DNA of 64,000 nucleotides from JAJEBT01 sp965221485 (GCA_965221485.1 OZ244893.1:1550001-1614000), one strand, 5' to 3'; shown: positions 52,059 through 62,533, counted from the first letter of the stretch. Notes: generated from the letters alone by a model not told the origin. A program made the numbers and translations.

Positions 52059-53105
52059 ATGACCATGTTTGTCAGGGATGCCTGGTACATTGCCGCATGG
52101 GCCAGGGATGTTCCGCAGGGCTCGACCCTGGCACGCCGTATTCTTGATGAACCCATTGTGCTCTGGCGCCACGGCAATGGCAGACCTGTGGCCTTCGAAG
52201 ACCGTTGCTGCCACCGTTCGGTTCCCCTGTCGCTGGGCCAGGTCAAGGGCGCGACATTGCAATGCGGCTATCATGGCCTTGAATTCGACGAAACAGGACA
52301 GTGCGTGGCCGTTCCCGGTCAATCGCAGGTTCCTCCTGAGGCCCGGATCCGGGCCTACCCCGCTGTGGAGCGCTATCAGTGGATCTGGGTCTGGATGGGT
52401 GATCCGGCACTGGCCGACGAAACGACCATTCCCGATTTTCGCTGGCTGGACCTTCCGGGGTGGGTCGCGCCCACCGGACAGTTCCACCTCAAGGCCCACT
52501 ATCAGCGGCTTGTTGACAATCTCCTCGACTTCTCGCACCTCCAGTTCGTCCACCGACACACAATCGGAACCGATGCAATCGCTGATGCTCCCTCACGAAT
52601 CAAGCGGTACAATGACGGTCTTGAGGTCACTCGCTGGATCATGGACTCGCCTCCGCCGCCGCTTTTTGACAAGGCGTATGGAGGGTTTGACGGGAACGTC
52701 GATCGATGGATGAAATGCCGATGGACAATCCCTGCCAGCATTGCAATCGATATTGGCTGCGCGGACGCGGGAAGCGGCGCCACGGACGGCAACCGATCCC
52801 GCGGTGTTGAAATCCGGTCGCTGCACGGCATCACCCCCGAAACCCGATCCACAACCCATTATTACTGGGCCTATGCCCGCAACTTCCAGACGGAAAATGA
52901 GGACATGACCGCACTTCTGGAGACTGGCGCAAGGTCCACATTCGAAGAGGATGTTGAAATTCTCGCATGGCAACAGGAAATGCTGGATCGGACCGGGGAA
53001 GACAATCTGATCGACATCACAAGTGACGGCCCCGGTCTGCTGGCGCGCCGTATGATCAGTGAAATGTTGCAGCGTGGTGCACCGGTTGATACAACAGAAC
53101 CATGA
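52059..53105 (+). CDS. VanA-like Rieske non-haem iron oxygenase, second copy
   Basis: 348 residues. Rieske ligands Cys50-x-His52 (RCCHRSVPLSLG) and Cys69-x2-His72 (CGYHGLEF), mononuclear site DNLLDFSHLQFVHRHT. It begins MTMFVRDAWYIAAW with GGAAGGAAG before ATG. It is homologous to the 18492 gene but diverged in the substrate-binding C-terminal half (DSPPPPLFDKAYGGF versus DTEPSRFYRQVGGF). It lies 434 bases ahead of the molybdenum hydroxylase genes. No reductase partner is encoded nearby. Confidence 0.88.
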   Translation: MTMFVRDAWYIAAWARDVPQGSTLARRILDEPIVLWRHGNGRPVAFEDRCCHRSVPLSLGQVKGATLQCGYHGLEFDETGQCVAVPGQSQVPPEARIRAYPAVERYQWIWVWMGDPALADETTIPDFRWLDLPGWVAPTGQFHLKAHYQRLVDNLLDFSHLQFVHRHTIGTDAIADAPSRIKRYNDGLEVTRWIMDSPPPPLFDKAYGGFDGNVDRWMKCRWTIPASIAIDIGCADAGSGATDGNRSRGVEIRSLHGITPETRSTTHYYWAYARNFQTENEDMTALLETGARSTFEEDVEILAWQQEMLDRTGEDNLIDITSDGPGLLARRMISEMLQRGAPVDTTEP

Positions 53106-53539
53106 TGACGGGTCTGATACGGGTGTGACCGGAACCACAGACGAACCTCTTGCCGTATCCGGTCTTGCGCCCGGTGCCCTGCCCTGCACCCCTGATCAGG
53201 GCCGGCATGACAACGGTCCTGCTTGCAGCGATCAACAGGCTCTCGCATTGTCCCCCGCCATACTATTCATCGAAGGCCTTGGGTATCGCGAAAAGCGCTT
53301 GCTGACATTGGCCTGCCAGCCGTCAAGCCGGAGATCACGTCAGCAGGTATCAACACGCTGGAGTTCGAGACCAGCTGTCGCGGCACCGCGCCGGGCACCA
53401 TGGTGTCCGGGCAGCACCGGCACGGCACGACCGATTGCAGATGCGGAAAACGCATGGCTCTCCGCCCCGTCGGCCTTGCGGCAGGTCTGTATCGACGTCG
53501 CAGCCGGAGCCCGTTCCACTCATATGGTCCTGGTCTGAA
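53106..53539. other. Gap before the molybdenum hydroxylase operon
   Basis: 434 bases without a recognisable gene. The medium-subunit frame is open further upstream but conserved sequence only starts at 53540. Promoter not identified. Confidence 0.35.
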
Positions 53540-54424
53540 ATGAAACCCCCACTCTTTACCTATCATGATCCTCGCAGCGTCACTGACGCTCTCGGACTGC
53601 TGGCAGAAAAGGACAACGCCAAGCTTCTCGCCGGCGGACAGTCCCTTATGCCCATGCTCAACATGCGTTTCGTGCTGCCCGATCATGTGATCGATCTCAA
53701 CCTGATCGACAGCCTGTCCCACTTGAAGGAGGATAACGGCAGCCTCGTATTCGGTGCCATGATCCGTCAGCGCAACATCGAGTTTTCGGAGCTGGTCGCC
53801 CGCCGCTGTCCTCTGATGAAGGAAGCGATTCTGAATGTCGGCCACCGGCCGACGCGGAATCGCGGAACCTTCGGAGGGTCCCTGTCACACCTTGATCCCA
53901 GCGCCGAGCTGCCAAGCGTGGCCATGGCGCACGATGCAACGATTACCGTCATGAAAAAGGACGGAAGCCGGCATATCGCCATGCGCGACTTTTCCCTCGG
54001 ATACATGACGCCGGCTTTCGAGGCCGACGAAATGGTGACCGAAATTCGTGTGCCGGTATGGCCGCCAGGTCACGGCCATGCCTTTGAAGAGTTTTCGCGC
54101 CGTCACGGAGACTTCGCCATCGCATCTTCAGCCGTGTTGCTGGACGTCAGCCCGGGCGGGGTTATCACCCGGGCGAGCATCACCCTCGGAGGCGTAGGGC
54201 CTGCCCCGCTCCGGGTGTCAGGCGTCGAACAGGCTTTGGCAGGGCAGACCGGATCCAGGGAACTGTTTACCGAAGTTGCGGAGCACTGCCGGGAAATCGA
54301 GGCGATGGAAGATGTCTACGTCCCCGCCTGGTACCGCCAGCACCTTGCTGTCGTCCTGACCCGAAGGGCCCTCGCCAGGGCGTTTTCCTGCGCAGAAAAC
54401 GGAACGGAGATGACGTTGAGATGA
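53540..54424 (+). CDS. Molybdenum hydroxylase FAD-binding (medium) subunit
   Basis: 294 residues of the CoxM/xanthine dehydrogenase medium family. FAD motifs: LLAGGQSLMPMLNMRF and GHRPTRNRGTFGGSLSHLDPSAELP; C-terminal CODH_C-like domain from about residue 180. It passes electrons from iron-sulfur subunit to acceptor. Ribosome site weak. Its stop overlaps the small-subunit start (ATGA), so the M-S-L order is translationally coupled. Confidence 0.9.
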   Translation: MKPPLFTYHDPRSVTDALGLLAEKDNAKLLAGGQSLMPMLNMRFVLPDHVIDLNLIDSLSHLKEDNGSLVFGAMIRQRNIEFSELVARRCPLMKEAILNVGHRPTRNRGTFGGSLSHLDPSAELPSVAMAHDATITVMKKDGSRHIAMRDFSLGYMTPAFEADEMVTEIRVPVWPPGHGHAFEEFSRRHGDFAIASSAVLLDVSPGGVITRASITLGGVGPAPLRVSGVEQALAGQTGSRELFTEVAEHCREIEAMEDVYVPAWYRQHLAVVLTRRALARAFSCAENGTEMTLR

Positions 54425-54903
54425 GCGATCGCAGACAGATATCCGTAACCATCAATGGTGACGTCTATGAACGGGAAGTCGAGACACGCTTGACACTGGT
54501 CGATTTCATTCGCCATGAAGTTCTCCTGACCGGAACCCATGTCGGGTGTGAACACGGCGTCTGTGGCGCCTGCACTGTCCTGTTCGACGGGCAGACGGTC
54601 CGGTCCTGCCTGATGCTGGCCGTCCAGGCCAATGGGCACGAACTGATGACCGTAGAGGGTATTGCCCCCAACGAAGACGAACTGCATCCGCTGCAGCAGG
54701 CATTCCAGGACAATCACGGTCTTCAGTGCGGGTTTTGCACGCCGGGGATGCTGACGACCTTGCTCGAATTCCTCCGTGACAATCCGGACCCCAACGAACG
54801 GGAAGTACGCGAAGCCATCAGCGGCAATCTGTGTCGCTGTACCGGATATCAGGGCATCGTCGACGCGGCGCTCGACGCGGCGCAGCGACTGCAAGCCGGC
54901 TGA
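54421..54903 (+). CDS. Molybdenum hydroxylase [2Fe-2S] (small) subunit
   Basis: 160 residues. N-terminal plant-type cluster: GCEHGVCGACTVLFDGQTVRSC; C-terminal cluster: CGFCTPGML and NLCRCTGYQGIVDA. Both [2Fe-2S] sites are complete. It shuttles electrons from the molybdenum centre to FAD. Starts on the last bases of the medium-subunit gene and is followed after 71 bases by the catalytic subunit. Confidence 0.93.
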   Translation: MSDRRQISVTINGDVYEREVETRLTLVDFIRHEVLLTGTHVGCEHGVCGACTVLFDGQTVRSCLMLAVQANGHELMTVEGIAPNEDELHPLQQAFQDNHGLQCGFCTPGMLTTLLEFLRDNPDPNEREVREAISGNLCRCTGYQGIVDAALDAAQRLQAG

Positions 54904-54974
54904 ACCCGGGACAACGAAGCCGCTTTTCACTGATCAGTCTGCCGGCAGAGCACAAGTCGGCGCGGGAGAACGGA

Positions 54975-57305
54975 ATGGGCGCCAAGATGTTCGGTGCGCG
55001 CATCACCCGGCTCGAGGACCCCCGGCTCCTCACAGGCAAGGGACTGTATACCGACGATATTCATCTTCCCGGCATGCTGGAGGCGGCATTCCTTCGTTCC
55101 CCTCATAGTCACGCAGCCATCAGGGGAATCGACCTCTCTGCCGCCCGATCCTACCCGGGCGTCGTGGCCGTCTATACAGCTGCGGATCTTCCGTCCCGAC
55201 TGCAGGAGATCACAGTACCGTTTCAGGTACCGAACCCGGCAATCTCACAGCCGTTGCAGCAGCGTCTTCTGGAGGACCGGGAAGTCCGTTTTGCCGGAGA
55301 ACCGATTGCGCTTGTCATTGCCGACAGCCGCTACCGGGCCGAGGACGCGGCGCGGCTGATTATCGTCGATTACGAATTGCTGCCCGGAGTTTCAGATTGC
55401 AAGGCTGCCCTGCAAGACGATGCCCCTGTTGCCCATTCCGGCAGCAGCAACAACGAAGCTGCCGTATTTTCTGTGGGTTTCGGAGACGTGGAAAACGCCT
55501 TTGATCGAGCCCATGCCACGCATCGGGAAACCTGCCGGATCCATCGCGGAGGCGGATTCGCCATCGAAAATCGTGCCGTGACGGCGCATCACGATGACCT
55601 CCAGAACGTCACCACCATCTGGTCCGCCACCCAGTCGCCCTTTCTGGTGAAGCAGAACGTTGTCGACATGCTGGGCTGGGACCCCGATACCGTGCGTGTC
55701 ATCGCACCCGATGTCGGGGGCGGTTTCGGGCCGAAGACAATCTATTACGTGGAGGAAGCCCTCATCCCGCTGGTTGCGAAGGAACTGGGACGTCCCATCA
55801 AATGGACCGAGGATCGCAGCGAAAATTTCCTGTCGACCAACATGGAACGCGATCAGTACTGGGATATGGAAATCGCAACCGATGCCGACGGTCATATTCT
55901 GGCCGTACGCGGCAGCCTTATCCATGACACAGGCGCCTATATGCCGTGGGGAATCATTTCGCCTTACATATCGGCAACGACCGTACCCGGACCCTATGTT
56001 CTGCCGGCCTATCAACTGGAGACCCGGGTCGCCCTGACCAACAAGGTCGCCGTGACACCCGTGAGGGGTGCCGGACGACCACAAGCGGTCTTTGCCATGG
56101 AACGCCTTCTGGACCGTGCTGCGGACAAGCTCGGTCTGGATCGCGCCGAAATCAGGCGGCGCAATCTGATTCAGCCGGAACAGATGCCTTATTCCATGGG
56201 GCTGATCTTTCGCGATGGCAAGCCCATGAGTTACGACTCGGGCGATTATCCCCGGTGCCAGGCCGAAGCGCTGCGGATTGCCGACTATGACGGCTTCCCG
56301 GCACGCCGGGAGGACGCGAGGCGGTCAGGACGCTATCTCGGTATCGGGCTCGCAAATTATGTTGAAGGTACAGGCCTCGGGCCCTTTGAAGGCGCAACAG
56401 TGCGCATCCAGCCATCTGGTGGAATCTGCATCTATACCGGCGGCGGTGATTCCGGCCAGGGGCACTGGACAACCCTCGCGCAGGTTTGTGCCGACAAGTT
56501 TGGCGTGTCCATCGAAGATATCGATGTGCAGAAGGGTGACACAGGAAAGATCGCTGCTGGCGTGGGAACGTTTGCCAGCCGCATCGCCGTCAATGCCGGT
56601 TCCTCGGTTCATCTCGCTGCAGCCGAGGTACGCGAAAAGGCCATCCGCGTTGCTTCCTACATGCTCGAAGCAGCGGAAGAAGATCTCGACATCGAGAACG
56701 CCCGGGTCGTCGTCAAGGGTTCGGACCTGTCAGTCAGTCTGGCTGACATCGCCCGGTCCGTCCAGGGAATGCCGGGGTTTTCTCTACCGGGAGGTGTGGA
56801 GCCGGGGCTTGAAGCCACCCATTACTTCTCGCCGTCCCAGTCGTCCTATTGCAACGGCACGGCTGTCGTCGAAGTCGAGGTTGATCCGATGACGGGGAAC
56901 GTCGAAATCCTCAGATTCACTATGGCGCATGACTGCGGAACACTGATCAATCCGTTTGTCGTGGAAGGACAGGTGCAGGGCGCGGTCGCCCACGGAATCG
57001 GAAATGCGCTTCTGGAATGGATGCATTATGACGATTCGGGAAACCCGGTCTCGGCCAGCTTCGCCGAATATCTCCTGCCATCGGCAGGCGACGTTCCCGC
57101 TGTACAGATCGTGCATGTGGAGTCCCCCACCCCGATCAATCCCCTCGGTGTGAAAGGGGCCGGCGAAGGCGGCACAATTCCCGCAGGTGCGGCCATCGTC
57201 AGCGCAATAGAGAACGCGCTCTCACCCTGGAACGTTGTTCTGGATGCTGTGCCCGTGACTCCTGAAATGATCGTGTCCAGGATCGCATCGGCCGAGGCAC
57301 CATAA
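54975..57305 (+). CDS. Molybdenum hydroxylase catalytic (large) subunit, CoxL-like form II
   Basis: 776 residues. Begins with FGARITRLEDPRLLTGKGLYTDDI; later VIAPDVGGGFGPKTIYY, the cofactor loop PVRGAGRPQAV (RGAGRP marks the form-II/BMS type, not the CSFR loop of genuine CO dehydrogenase), and GVKGAGEGGTIPAGAA with the catalytic Glu. It hydroxylates heterocycles or aldehydes with water as oxygen source. GGGAG precedes ATG at 54975. No CoxD/CoxF/XdhC maturation gene is in the window. Confidence 0.9.
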   Translation: MGAKMFGARITRLEDPRLLTGKGLYTDDIHLPGMLEAAFLRSPHSHAAIRGIDLSAARSYPGVVAVYTAADLPSRLQEITVPFQVPNPAISQPLQQRLLEDREVRFAGEPIALVIADSRYRAEDAARLIIVDYELLPGVSDCKAALQDDAPVAHSGSSNNEAAVFSVGFGDVENAFDRAHATHRETCRIHRGGGFAIENRAVTAHHDDLQNVTTIWSATQSPFLVKQNVVDMLGWDPDTVRVIAPDVGGGFGPKTIYYVEEALIPLVAKELGRPIKWTEDRSENFLSTNMERDQYWDMEIATDADGHILAVRGSLIHDTGAYMPWGIISPYISATTVPGPYVLPAYQLETRVALTNKVAVTPVRGAGRPQAVFAMERLLDRAADKLGLDRAEIRRRNLIQPEQMPYSMGLIFRDGKPMSYDSGDYPRCQAEALRIADYDGFPARREDARRSGRYLGIGLANYVEGTGLGPFEGATVRIQPSGGICIYTGGGDSGQGHWTTLAQVCADKFGVSIEDIDVQKGDTGKIAAGVGTFASRIAVNAGSSVHLAAAEVREKAIRVASYMLEAAEEDLDIENARVVVKGSDLSVSLADIARSVQGMPGFSLPGGVEPGLEATHYFSPSQSSYCNGTAVVEVEVDPMTGNVEILRFTMAHDCGTLINPFVVEGQVQGAVAHGIGNALLEWMHYDDSGNPVSASFAEYLLPSAGDVPAVQIVHVESPTPINPLGVKGAGEGGTIPAGAAIVSAIENALSPWNVVLDAVPVTPEMIVSRIASAEAP

Positions 57306-57430
57306 TCCGCTGACATTCCGGCAAGCCGGGCCCTCACGGCAGCAAAGGAATGACAGCCTCACCAGGCTATCCGGCCTCAAGCCCTGACCTACAGAATTGC
57401 CGTGCGGTGCGGTGCCGCTCTCCCCGATCC

Positions 57431-58714
57431 CTAGGCCGTATGGCACCGCTCCATCCACCGGGCCGCCTGAAGCACTGTTCGATCGTCCCCGCGCCGGCCC
57501 ACAAACTGTATTCCCACCGGAAGGCCGTTCGGACCCGTTGACCAGGGTATGGTCACACAGGGCACCTGCAAGAGGGTCCATACAACCTGAAAAATCGGAT
57601 TTCCGGTTGATTCCAGGCCGACCGGCGCTTCCCCGGGCGCACTTGGTGTCAGAAGAACATCGCAAGTGGCGAGGACTTCATCAAAATCCGCAATGCACCG
57701 ATCAGCATGCTGTTGCGCCGCCTGCAGCCTGTCCGCCGGGACTGCTAGACCGTTGGCAATCATTGTACGCAAACGTTCACTCATCTCCTCGCCGCGGCTC
57801 CTTGCGAGCTCGCCCATGCTTTGCGCAAGGCCCGCATCAAGAATTGTGCTGTGCGTCTCTGCAAGATCCGAAAAATGGGGCGGCAGATCGACCTCCTGCA
57901 CCCGGGCTCCCATATCAACGCAGACTGTGGCTGCCTCTTCGAGCGCCTGCACCGTCTCCGGCGCTGCCTCGGACAGATGGAAAGTCCGGCACAGGCCAAT
58001 GCGCGGCGCATCCTCGGGACTGCCGTCCAACGTCATCGGAGAGCCGCAAACAGTCCCGTAGAATGCGCAGAGATCGTCAACCGCCCTTGCCATATAGCCA
58101 AGCGTATCCAGGCGCCCTACGAGTTCCAGTATGCCCGTCAGATCAACCGTTCCATGGGTCGGCTTGAAGCCGGAAATTCCGCAGAACGCGGCCGGACGGA
58201 TCAGAGAACCGGCCGTCTGGTTGCCAAAAGACAGAGGAACCATATTTGCGCCAACCGCGGCAGCCGAACCGCTCGACGAACCGCCAGGGGTATGATCGGA
58301 ATTATGAGGATTCCGGGTCTTGCCGGGATAGAAGGTCGCAAACTCTGTCGTCACTGTTTTTCCCATGAGGATCGCCCCGGACCGGCGCATTGCTGCGACA
58401 CAGGCAGCGTCAGCACCGGGACGGCGACCCTTGAAAATGGGTGAGCCGCATTCGGTGGGGAGATCCGCCGTGTCTATGACGTCCTTGACCCCGAACGGCA
58501 CACCATGAAGCGGTCCCCGCGGCTGCACGGCATCCGCTTGCCTTGCCTGTCCGATGACGTAGTCGGGATCAAGATATTGCCACGCCCGAACCTCGCTCTC
58601 GCATGCCTCGATGCGCTGGAGACAGGCACGAACCAGTTCCTCGGATGAAAACGCGCCCGAGCGAATTCCCGCCGCTGCTTCGAGGGCGGTCAACTCATGC
58701 AAAGTCTCAGCCAT
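57431..58714 (-). CDS. Amidase-signature family amidase
   Basis: 427 residues. Catalytic triad: Lys in GVPFGVKDVID, cis-Ser in GGSSSGSAAAV and nucleophile Ser in QTAGSLIRPAAF. C terminus LPVGIQFVGRRGDD is typical. It hydrolyses an amide to acid and ammonia. GGAGGAACC precedes ATG. It converges with the molybdenum hydroxylase large subunit, 125 bases apart. An amide intermediate such as that from ring-opening of an N-heterocycle would suit both enzymes, but this is conjecture. Confidence 0.9.
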   Translation of the reverse strand: MAETLHELTALEAAAGIRSGAFSSEELVRACLQRIEACESEVRAWQYLDPDYVIGQARQADAVQPRGPLHGVPFGVKDVIDTADLPTECGSPIFKGRRPGADAACVAAMRRSGAILMGKTVTTEFATFYPGKTRNPHNSDHTPGGSSSGSAAAVGANMVPLSFGNQTAGSLIRPAAFCGISGFKPTHGTVDLTGILELVGRLDTLGYMARAVDDLCAFYGTVCGSPMTLDGSPEDAPRIGLCRTFHLSEAAPETVQALEEAATVCVDMGARVQEVDLPPHFSDLAETHSTILDAGLAQSMGELARSRGEEMSERLRTMIANGLAVPADRLQAAQQHADRCIADFDEVLATCDVLLTPSAPGEAPVGLESTGNPIFQVVWTLLQVPCVTIPWSTGPNGLPVGIQFVGRRGDDRTVLQAARWMERCHTA

Positions 58715-58946
58715 TCTGGTTCCTCCGATGGTCTGTAGCCATTTTCTGCCCCTCGGCTGCGCTTCTGAGGGATACGGTCACAAGGTACCCTTCTCCAAAC
58801 CGGAACCGGCAGCGCCCCGACATTGCCCGAAAAACACCGCTTCATTCTGCATTTCACCAATCCCGGGGGCAGTTTCCGCAACCCTCAGGGGCCCGGGCCG
58901 AAGGCATGGGCAAGGCCGACGCACGGTTTCGCCGGGCTGACCATCT

Positions 58947-59906
58947 TCAATCCGGGCTCGCGGCAAGACCGGGCATCAGACCAATGGCATTTTCGCGCTC
59001 AATGCCATACAGGATGTCCGTCTCCAGACCGAGACCCTGCAGGGCCTTGACAGAGCCGGTCATGGTCGCCTCGGGGGCAAAGGGGTAATCGCTTCCAAAC
59101 AGGATCCGGCCCGGGGCAACAAGCTCAAGAAGACTCGCAAAAGCGAGCCGGTTCGCAGACAACGCTGTATCGTAATACAGTCTCCCGAGTTCGGCGATGA
59201 CGCCATCAGGGACCTGATCGCCAAATCTTGGCAGATTGGCCAACCGACCGATGCGTTCCGCCAGAAACGGGACTGTTCCCCCGGCATGCGAGAATATGAA
59301 ACGAATGTCGCGGCATCGCGTGAACGTTCCACTGAACAGCAGACTGACTACGGCGCGGGTGGTGTCGAACGGAAAATCCAGTGTAGCCGCCGGAATCTCC
59401 GGCTGACACTGATTGCACGGCGCGTTGGTGGGATGGAAATAAACAACCGCACGCCGCCGGTTAAGCTCATCAAACACCGGGGCGAATGCCGGATCACCCG
59501 GATAACGGTCCCCGTAACTGGTGAGGAGTCCGATCCCCTCGGCGCCCAGCTCATCAAGCGAAAATGCGATCTCGGCAAGGCTCGCATCCACATCGGGCAG
59601 CGGCAGGCTGGCGAACATGCCAAAGCGGCCCGGATGCTCAGAACGGATACTGGCCGCATATTCGTTGCAGTGACGTGACAGGCGCACGGTTTCTGCGGAA
59701 TCGCCGAACCAGAGGCCCGGAGCGGAAATCGATGTGACGGCCGTTCTGATTCCATTGCGATCCATCGCATCGATCGACATCTGTGGGGTCCATTCCGGCG
59801 TTTTCCCGGCCAGGATAAGCGGGCCAATGCGATCGTCGCCGACGCTGGTGACATATTCGGGTGGAAGAATGTGATGATGGACATCAATCCGGTGTGTTTC
59901 GGTCAT
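58947..59906 (-). CDS. ACMSD-like amidohydrolase/decarboxylase
   Basis: 319 residues. Metal-binding VHHHILP (HxH) at the N terminus, His in YFHPTNAP, FSHAGG, and FGSDYPF (Asp). This is the aminocarboxymuconate-semialdehyde/2,3-dihydroxybenzoate/6-methylsalicylate decarboxylase family, using zinc or manganese. GCGGAAA precedes ATG. It lies 232 bases behind the amidase on the same strand. Non-oxidative decarboxylation of an aromatic or semialdehyde acid is the best guess. Confidence 0.87.
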   Translation of the reverse strand: MTETHRIDVHHHILPPEYVTSVGDDRIGPLILAGKTPEWTPQMSIDAMDRNGIRTAVTSISAPGLWFGDSAETVRLSRHCNEYAASIRSEHPGRFGMFASLPLPDVDASLAEIAFSLDELGAEGIGLLTSYGDRYPGDPAFAPVFDELNRRRAVVYFHPTNAPCNQCQPEIPAATLDFPFDTTRAVVSLLFSGTFTRCRDIRFIFSHAGGTVPFLAERIGRLANLPRFGDQVPDGVIAELGRLYYDTALSANRLAFASLLELVAPGRILFGSDYPFAPEATMTGSVKALQGLGLETDILYGIERENAIGLMPGLAASPD

Positions 59907-60162
59907 GGGTTTCCGCTGCCATAGCCTCCGTCAATGTGTCAGGATTTGCCTGTATTCGATAGCCCGGCCCCGGGGACATGACGATAGCAGGGCCGGATAA
60001 CGGATGCTTGTGGTCCGCCCCGCTGCTCCCCCCTGCTTGCAACAGGGACCCGACCGGATTGCGGAGAGGCTGGCGCACTTCTCAATTGTGCCAGGGTCCG
60101 GCATCGGGCGGATCCTGATCAGGGCGTGCAAGGTCATCTCGTACGGGCGGTCACGCATTACG

Positions 60163-62502
60163 TCAGATCCGGAACAGGACCTTCAATATCCGCTGCGACC
60201 GGACACGGTAAAACCACACACCCAGCGCAGGAAGCAAAATGACGGCACCCACCATATTGACAAGAAACATGAACGTCAGGACGATTCCCATATCGGCCTG
60301 AAACTTGAGAGGCGCCACAATCCAGACTGCCACACCGGCTGCCAGGGTCATGCCGGTCAGCATCACGCCGGCCCCGGTAGAAGCCAGCGTTTGCTCATAC
60401 GCGCTGGCAAAATCTTCACCCGCCGCCAGAAATCCCCGCAATCGTCCGTAGATGTAAATTCCGTAATCAACGCCAATGCCGATTCCCAGCGCAACGACCG
60501 GAAGCGTTGAAATCTTGAGTCCGATTTCCAGAAGAGCCATGAGCGCATAGGCAAGAAGAGACACCACGCCAAGCGGAAGGATGATGCAGAATGTGGCGGC
60601 CACCGAACGGAAAGAGGCAAGACACAACAGGATCACAGCAATGAACACATAGGCGAGAATCGGGAATTGCGACGCGTCCACCTCCTCGTTTGTCGCTGCC
60701 ATCACCCCGAGATTGCCAGCCGCAAGACGAAAGCGGACATGCTCTGCCGCCCCCGGATAATCGGCATCAAAGGTCTTTACCGCGTCAACGACACGCTGGA
60801 TGGTCTCGGCCTTGTGATCTGCGGTATAGATATGGACCGGCATGATACTGCAATCAGGATTGAGGAGCCCGCTGCTGGTCTGGACCGGCGATACAGCTTG
60901 TACCATGGAAAATCTGTTGCGTGGCAAGGTGCGCCATTTGAGGTTGCCCTCGTTCCAGTTTGCATTGATGTTCCGGGCCACGCCTGCCAGACCCAGCACT
61001 GACTGAACGCCCGCGATATTGCGCATGCGCCACTCGAACTGGTCGACCATACTCATCACCTCATAGTCGATACAGCCCTCGGGCCGGGTTTCCGCAATGA
61101 CCGTCAGGACATCAACACCGATTCTGAAACGCTCGGTGATCAATGCCGCATCCCGGTTGTAAACCGAATTCTTCCGCAATTCGGGCACGCCCTGATGCTC
61201 GTCGCCGACGCGCACTTCCGGTGCAATTCGGGCGCCGGCTGCAAACAGAACCATGGCCACCAGGATCACGATGATCGCCGGGCCCGGGCGGGCCACCCCG
61301 GCAAGCCACACCCAGAGCGGCCGCAGGACCCGCTCGCGGGAGCGGGCTGCATTGCGGGCCCTGTCATCAAGATCAAAATAGGACAGAAGAACAGGCAGAA
61401 GGAGCAGATTGGTCAGAATGATGGCAGCAACGCCCAGGCTCGCTGTCGTGGCAATCTCCCGGATGACCTGCACCTCGATAAATGAAATCGTTATGAAACC
61501 GACGGTGTCCGAGGCAAGCGCCACGGCACCAGGCAACAGCAACCGGCTGAAGCCCTTCCGCGCCGCCTCCGCTGCCGCGAGGCCGCCCAGAATTTCCGAG
61601 CGCACCGCACTCACCATCTGCACACCATGGCTGACCCCGATTGCGAACACCAGGAACGGCACCAGAATGGACATCGGATCAATGCCGTATCCCAGCGCAC
61701 GGACCCCACCCAGCTGCCAGACGACCGCCATAAGGGAACAGGCCAGCGGCAGCAGCGTCAGGCGCACCGACCTTGTGTAGGCATAAACAAACAGGAAGGT
61801 GATCAGCAGTGTAAGGCCAAAGAAGGCAACGACCCGGATGGTTCCGTCGGCTATTTCTCCGACCAGTTTGGCGAAACCGATGATATGGATATCAATGTCC
61901 GGATGGGCTGCGGTTTCGTTTCGAATCCGTTCGAGAGCCTCTGCGACTTCGATATAGTCGAGCCGCTCGCCCGTAGTGGGATGAAACTCCTGCAGCTTGC
62001 CGCTGACGATAGCCCCGCTGAAGTCATTGGCAACCAACCGACCCACGATGCCGGCCTTTATGATGTTGTTGCGTACGCGTGCAAAACCGGCTTCGTCCGG
62101 CTCGAAATCAGAAGGAAAAACATCGCCGGCAGAAATACCGTCCTCAACGACCTCGATGTAACGGACATTGGGGGTCAGGACAGAGAATACTTGCGTTCGG
62201 TCAATTCCCGGGAGGAAGAACATGGCGTCGGTAGCCTTGCGCAGCGCGTCGAAGAACACCGGTGAAAACATGTTCCCGTCACGTGCAATCAGCGCGATGG
62301 CCACCCGATCTGCCCCCCCGAACTCCTGCCGGTGCTCAACGAAGGTCTTCATATATTCGTGCTGCAGCGGAACGAGCTTCGTGAATCCGGCGTCGATTCT
62401 GGTGTCAGCTGCAAGCCACGCCATGGCCAGTGTAGCGACCGTGAACATCGCCAGCACGGTGCGGCGGAACCGGAACAACAGGGTCTCGAAGCGTTCCTTC
62501 AC
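60163..62502 (-). CDS. RND/MMPL-family transporter
   Basis: About 779 residues. A membrane helix near the N terminus (VLAMFTVATLAMAWLAA), a large periplasmic loop, five helices (including VFAIGVSHGVQMV), a second periplasmic domain and five to six helices with GIGVDYGIYIYGRL near the end give the duplicated MMPL topology with about 12 helices. Single-protein RND/MMPL pumps move lipids, hydrophobic substrates or steroids. GTG at 62502 is taken as start (MKERFETLLFRF); the frame upstream overlaps the propeller gene and is not conserved. It forms one operon with the two genes upstream. Confidence 0.85.
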   Translation of the reverse strand: MKERFETLLFRFRRTVLAMFTVATLAMAWLAADTRIDAGFTKLVPLQHEYMKTFVEHRQEFGGADRVAIALIARDGNMFSPVFFDALRKATDAMFFLPGIDRTQVFSVLTPNVRYIEVVEDGISAGDVFPSDFEPDEAGFARVRNNIIKAGIVGRLVANDFSGAIVSGKLQEFHPTTGERLDYIEVAEALERIRNETAAHPDIDIHIIGFAKLVGEIADGTIRVVAFFGLTLLITFLFVYAYTRSVRLTLLPLACSLMAVVWQLGGVRALGYGIDPMSILVPFLVFAIGVSHGVQMVSAVRSEILGGLAAAEAARKGFSRLLLPGAVALASDTVGFITISFIEVQVIREIATTASLGVAAIILTNLLLLPVLLSYFDLDDRARNAARSRERVLRPLWVWLAGVARPGPAIIVILVAMVLFAAGARIAPEVRVGDEHQGVPELRKNSVYNRDAALITERFRIGVDVLTVIAETRPEGCIDYEVMSMVDQFEWRMRNIAGVQSVLGLAGVARNINANWNEGNLKWRTLPRNRFSMVQAVSPVQTSSGLLNPDCSIMPVHIYTADHKAETIQRVVDAVKTFDADYPGAAEHVRFRLAAGNLGVMAATNEEVDASQFPILAYVFIAVILLCLASFRSVAATFCIILPLGVVSLLAYALMALLEIGLKISTLPVVALGIGIGVDYGIYIYGRLRGFLAAGEDFASAYEQTLASTGAGVMLTGMTLAAGVAVWIVAPLKFQADMGIVLTFMFLVNMVGAVILLPALGVWFYRVRSQRILKVLFRI

Positions 62503-62533
62503 GTTGTATTCCGGAGCATGGTCTTTCCCGGCA

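Noticed and set aside
53540..57305. Aerobic carbon monoxide dehydrogenase
   Set aside because: The catalytic subunit has RGAGRP rather than the Cys-containing CSFR loop of true CO dehydrogenase, so only a generic molybdenum hydroxylase is claimed.
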